From: Fragum whitleyi
Taxonomy: Eukaryota; Mollusca; Bivalvia; Cardiida; Cardiidae
Assembly: GCA_948146395.1 (NCBI GenBank)
Contig: OX411544.1
Coordinates: 87,815,632-87,879,631, forward strand
Direction of reading: 5' to 3'
Length of the DNA stretch: 64,000 nt
Shown here: piece by piece, positions 62,241 through 64,000 of the stretch
How positions within the stretch are numbered: the stretch's first letter is position 1
Layout of the letters: every line of letters starts with the position of its first letter
The notes under the pieces: generated by a model
What the model was told of the DNA's origin: nothing
The model's input: only the letters and a program-made list of their open reading frames with translations
Database searches by the model: none
Translations under genes and position numbers: made by a program

Positions 62241-62663
62241 AAAAGCAGGAGGTTAGAGCAAATTTAGAGCTACAGGTGCAAAATATAGAAGAAACCTATG
62301 TTTGTTGCTCTAACCGCTACAATATAACTGAATAAATATAAAAGACAGCATTATTTACAATCAAAACAACTTAAACGGGTATAAAGATTTTACGGACATG
62401 CAGATTTTAATAATTTGAGTCTGTGCGTGACATTTCGAAACAATTTTAAATTAGTACAAAGCAAATACTTTTGTCAGCCTTTGCACCCGCACAGACTAAC
62501 CAGAGTCCTTACTTCGCAAAATGCATATAGACAAGGTATCATATTATCTTTTGACTGTCCCACAACTTTCAACTGTACTACTTTGTTGTCGAGGATGCTA
62601 ATTGTTTTCACCTCACGCAAATGCCAAATTGATGGAAATGTCACTTACATGCTCATTTCATAC

Positions 62664-63643
62664 CATTAAGGCAATATACACAGTTCCTCTTGGGCATGTA
62701 TCTTCTTTTATCTCCATTTGAGACACGTCATCAACATTATTAAAGTCAAAAAGAAGCGAAAATGATGACGGCAGGTATGTGTCAGTTGCTACAGTTCCAC
62801 ACTCACTGGCGGGAATTTCTGTATTCAAATTGCAAATGTGACAAAAAATATTTCTATACTTATTCTTATAAAATGGTGCTCTGTAGAGCTCACATCGAGT
62901 AGCAATCTCCAAATCATAATTTATCCATAGTCCTGTCTGATTACACGTGTCGATTAAATCTCTACATTTTTCAATCTTCAGCCCAGGTGGAGGAACCAAG
63001 AATAAATCACAATCATCAGACGCTAGAACATCGTTAATCAGTGTGACTGGAGATGTTTTCTTAATTGGCGCGGAACTACAACCTAGTTGTATTTTCCATG
63101 AAGTAAGAGAATCTGGTTCCTCAAAATTACATTCTGCGCAATATTGGTTCTGTATGTATCACCGGAAGCATTGTTGGACACAGGGATAAAAATGTCTAGT
63201 CCAGAAGTTGGATTGTCGTAGCATTTTGTAATGACCTCCGTATTTGAAAAGTTAGTAAGACATTTTGTAATCATTAATTGTTTGTTCCACACCGGTGATT
63301 TCAGCCTTCGAACTACACATCTATATAATCCTCCTGCTGGAATATTTAAATCCGAGTCTGTTTTGTTACTTAACAACATATCCGGGCAACAATCACCGCG
63401 TCTGAAACAATTTTCATCACATTCACAGCGACTACAACAGCGACCAATCCGCATAACTTGAAGGTCATCTTCGTTGAAATAATCGTTAAGTATTTCCGTA
63501 TTACAAACATCTATGTTCACACAAGATGCATTTTTACGATACTGTATATAATCGTCCAATATATTTCCATTTGTTGAAATGACACAAGATGCAAGAAAGA
63601 TAATAAACGATATCGATAACGGATAAAACGTTTTAAATTCCAT
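62664..63643 (-). CDS. Exon 1 of the GPCR: signal peptide and somatomedin-B-like ectodomain, frame broken
   Basis: The only in-frame ATG (63643) starts MEFKTFYPLSISFIIFLASC, a clear signal peptide (cleavage near residue 26). A somatomedin-B-like domain with CCSRCECDENCFRRGDCC lies at about 66-88. The frame then runs to about 63149 and must shift: downstream, the other frame reads QYCAECNFEEPDSL, DCDLFLVPPPGL, then YRNIFCHICN and EDTCPRGTVYIALM up to the donor at 62663. One missing A in the AGAACC run (63146-63151) explains it. With that base counted the exon is 981 nt, exactly 327 codons and phase 0. The repeated YRN-x-(Y/F)C-x2-C pattern is typical of molluscan Methuselah-like receptor ectodomains. 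The whole receptor would be about 897 residues. Either a pseudogene, a null allele, or a base-calling error. Confidence 0.8.
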
Positions 63644-63779
63644 TTTTTTCTGAGTAGTACAAGCAATATCATGCAATTGCAGATACCGTCCGAACTTTTT
63701 CCGAGTGCAACAAACGTCAAAAGGCAATTGATACACCAAAACAACAACAACGACGAAAGGTAAAAAAATATGAACTAGA

Positions 63780-63787
63780 CTTTTATA
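63780..63787 (-). promoter_or_regulatory. Candidate TATA box of the receptor gene
   Basis: TATAAAAG on the minus strand, 137 bp before the ATG at 63643. The spacing would put a start site near 63750. Supported by sequence and position only. Confidence 0.35.
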
Positions 63788-63889
63788 AGAGCCGATGGCA
63801 GATTAAACACTCCAAATTGGTTCGTGTCTGTCTTTGCCCAATCAGCATGAATGGAAAGCATCTGGTTTTCACACAAACAAGGAGGCTTA

Positions 63890-64000
63890 CAGTTAATAAT
63901 ATTGTGAAATTTACAAGATGAGAATATTGGAATTAGTTCGGAATGAATGTGAATGAGTATGATTAGTCGGTTCTAAATTAAATTAAAGGGGGTAATGCAT
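63890..64000 (+). mobile_element. MITE family A, cut by the window end
   Basis: TA at 63888-63889, then CAGTTAATAATATTGTGAAA and the usual GAATGAATGTGAATGAGTAT and AAAGGGGGTAATGCAT tracts. Continues past 64000. It lies about 100 bp upstream of the candidate TATA box of the receptor gene. Confidence 0.8.

Larger units (their letters stand above)
57338..62663 (-). other. Intron of the receptor gene (5.3 kb)
   Basis: Donor GTATGA (62663-62658) and acceptor TTACAG (ends 57338) on the minus strand. Joining gives ...GTVYIALM-DACYVTNC in phase 0. The intron carries a deleted copy of the 1.65-kb repeat (57385-57750), a SINE (59875-60112), a tRNA-like box A piece near 60983 (GTATTGCGCAGTTGGTAACG) and a tandem element (61115-62240). 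About 57751-59874 shows nothing recognisable. Confidence 0.75.

Overview
The window is eukaryotic nuclear DNA: AT-rich, with introns that have GT-AG borders, and dense in transposable elements. Several repeat types (arrays of AAGGTCA-rich monomers of about 150 bp, a repeat ending in AGCTCACTTTGAGCAC, tRNA-derived SINEs, many small TIR elements) look like those I associate with bivalve molluscs. I infer a bivalve; the species cannot be read from this sequence.

Two host genes are supported. (1) A plus-strand two-exon gene (22215-22306 and 24983-25727) encodes an unrecognised 278-residue basic, coiled-coil-prone protein with a four-cysteine cluster. (2) A minus-strand two-exon gene (63643-62664 and 57337-55625) encodes a class B / adhesion-Methuselah-like seven-helix receptor whose N-terminus carries a signal peptide and a somatomedin-B-like domain. 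Its first exon has an apparent one-base deletion.

The rest is mobile or repetitive. 287-3925 is a foldback built from AAGGTCA arrays with an unrelated tandem element inside. 4.9-18.1 kb is a cluster of two MITE families: family A (TA target, TIR CAGTTAACAACATCGTGAAA) and family B (TIR starting TGTGACCCG), with SINEs, a 102-bp tandem array and two long hairpins. 19345-21163 is a decayed mariner-like element interrupted by an hAT-like MITE. 29.8-34.2 kb holds two complementary halves of a decayed LINE in opposite orientations. About 36.7-44.4 kb holds a nearly intact I/Jockey-superfamily LINE: ORF1 with zinc knuckles, ORF2 with endonuclease, reverse transcriptase and RNase H, and one frame break. 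47.3-52.2 kb carries a 1.65-kb repeat and a 2.25-kb element with inverted arms of about 500 bp. More family A MITEs follow, then the receptor gene, whose 5.3-kb intron holds a deleted copy of the 1.65-kb repeat, a SINE and a tandem element.

There is no operon-like cooperation between genes. The biology visible here is TE colonisation, nesting and the spread of hairpins and transcription-factor-like motifs. I found no convincing new gene system; the best leads are the unnamed two-exon gene, the receptor with its frame break, the near-intact LINE, and the motif-rich repeats.
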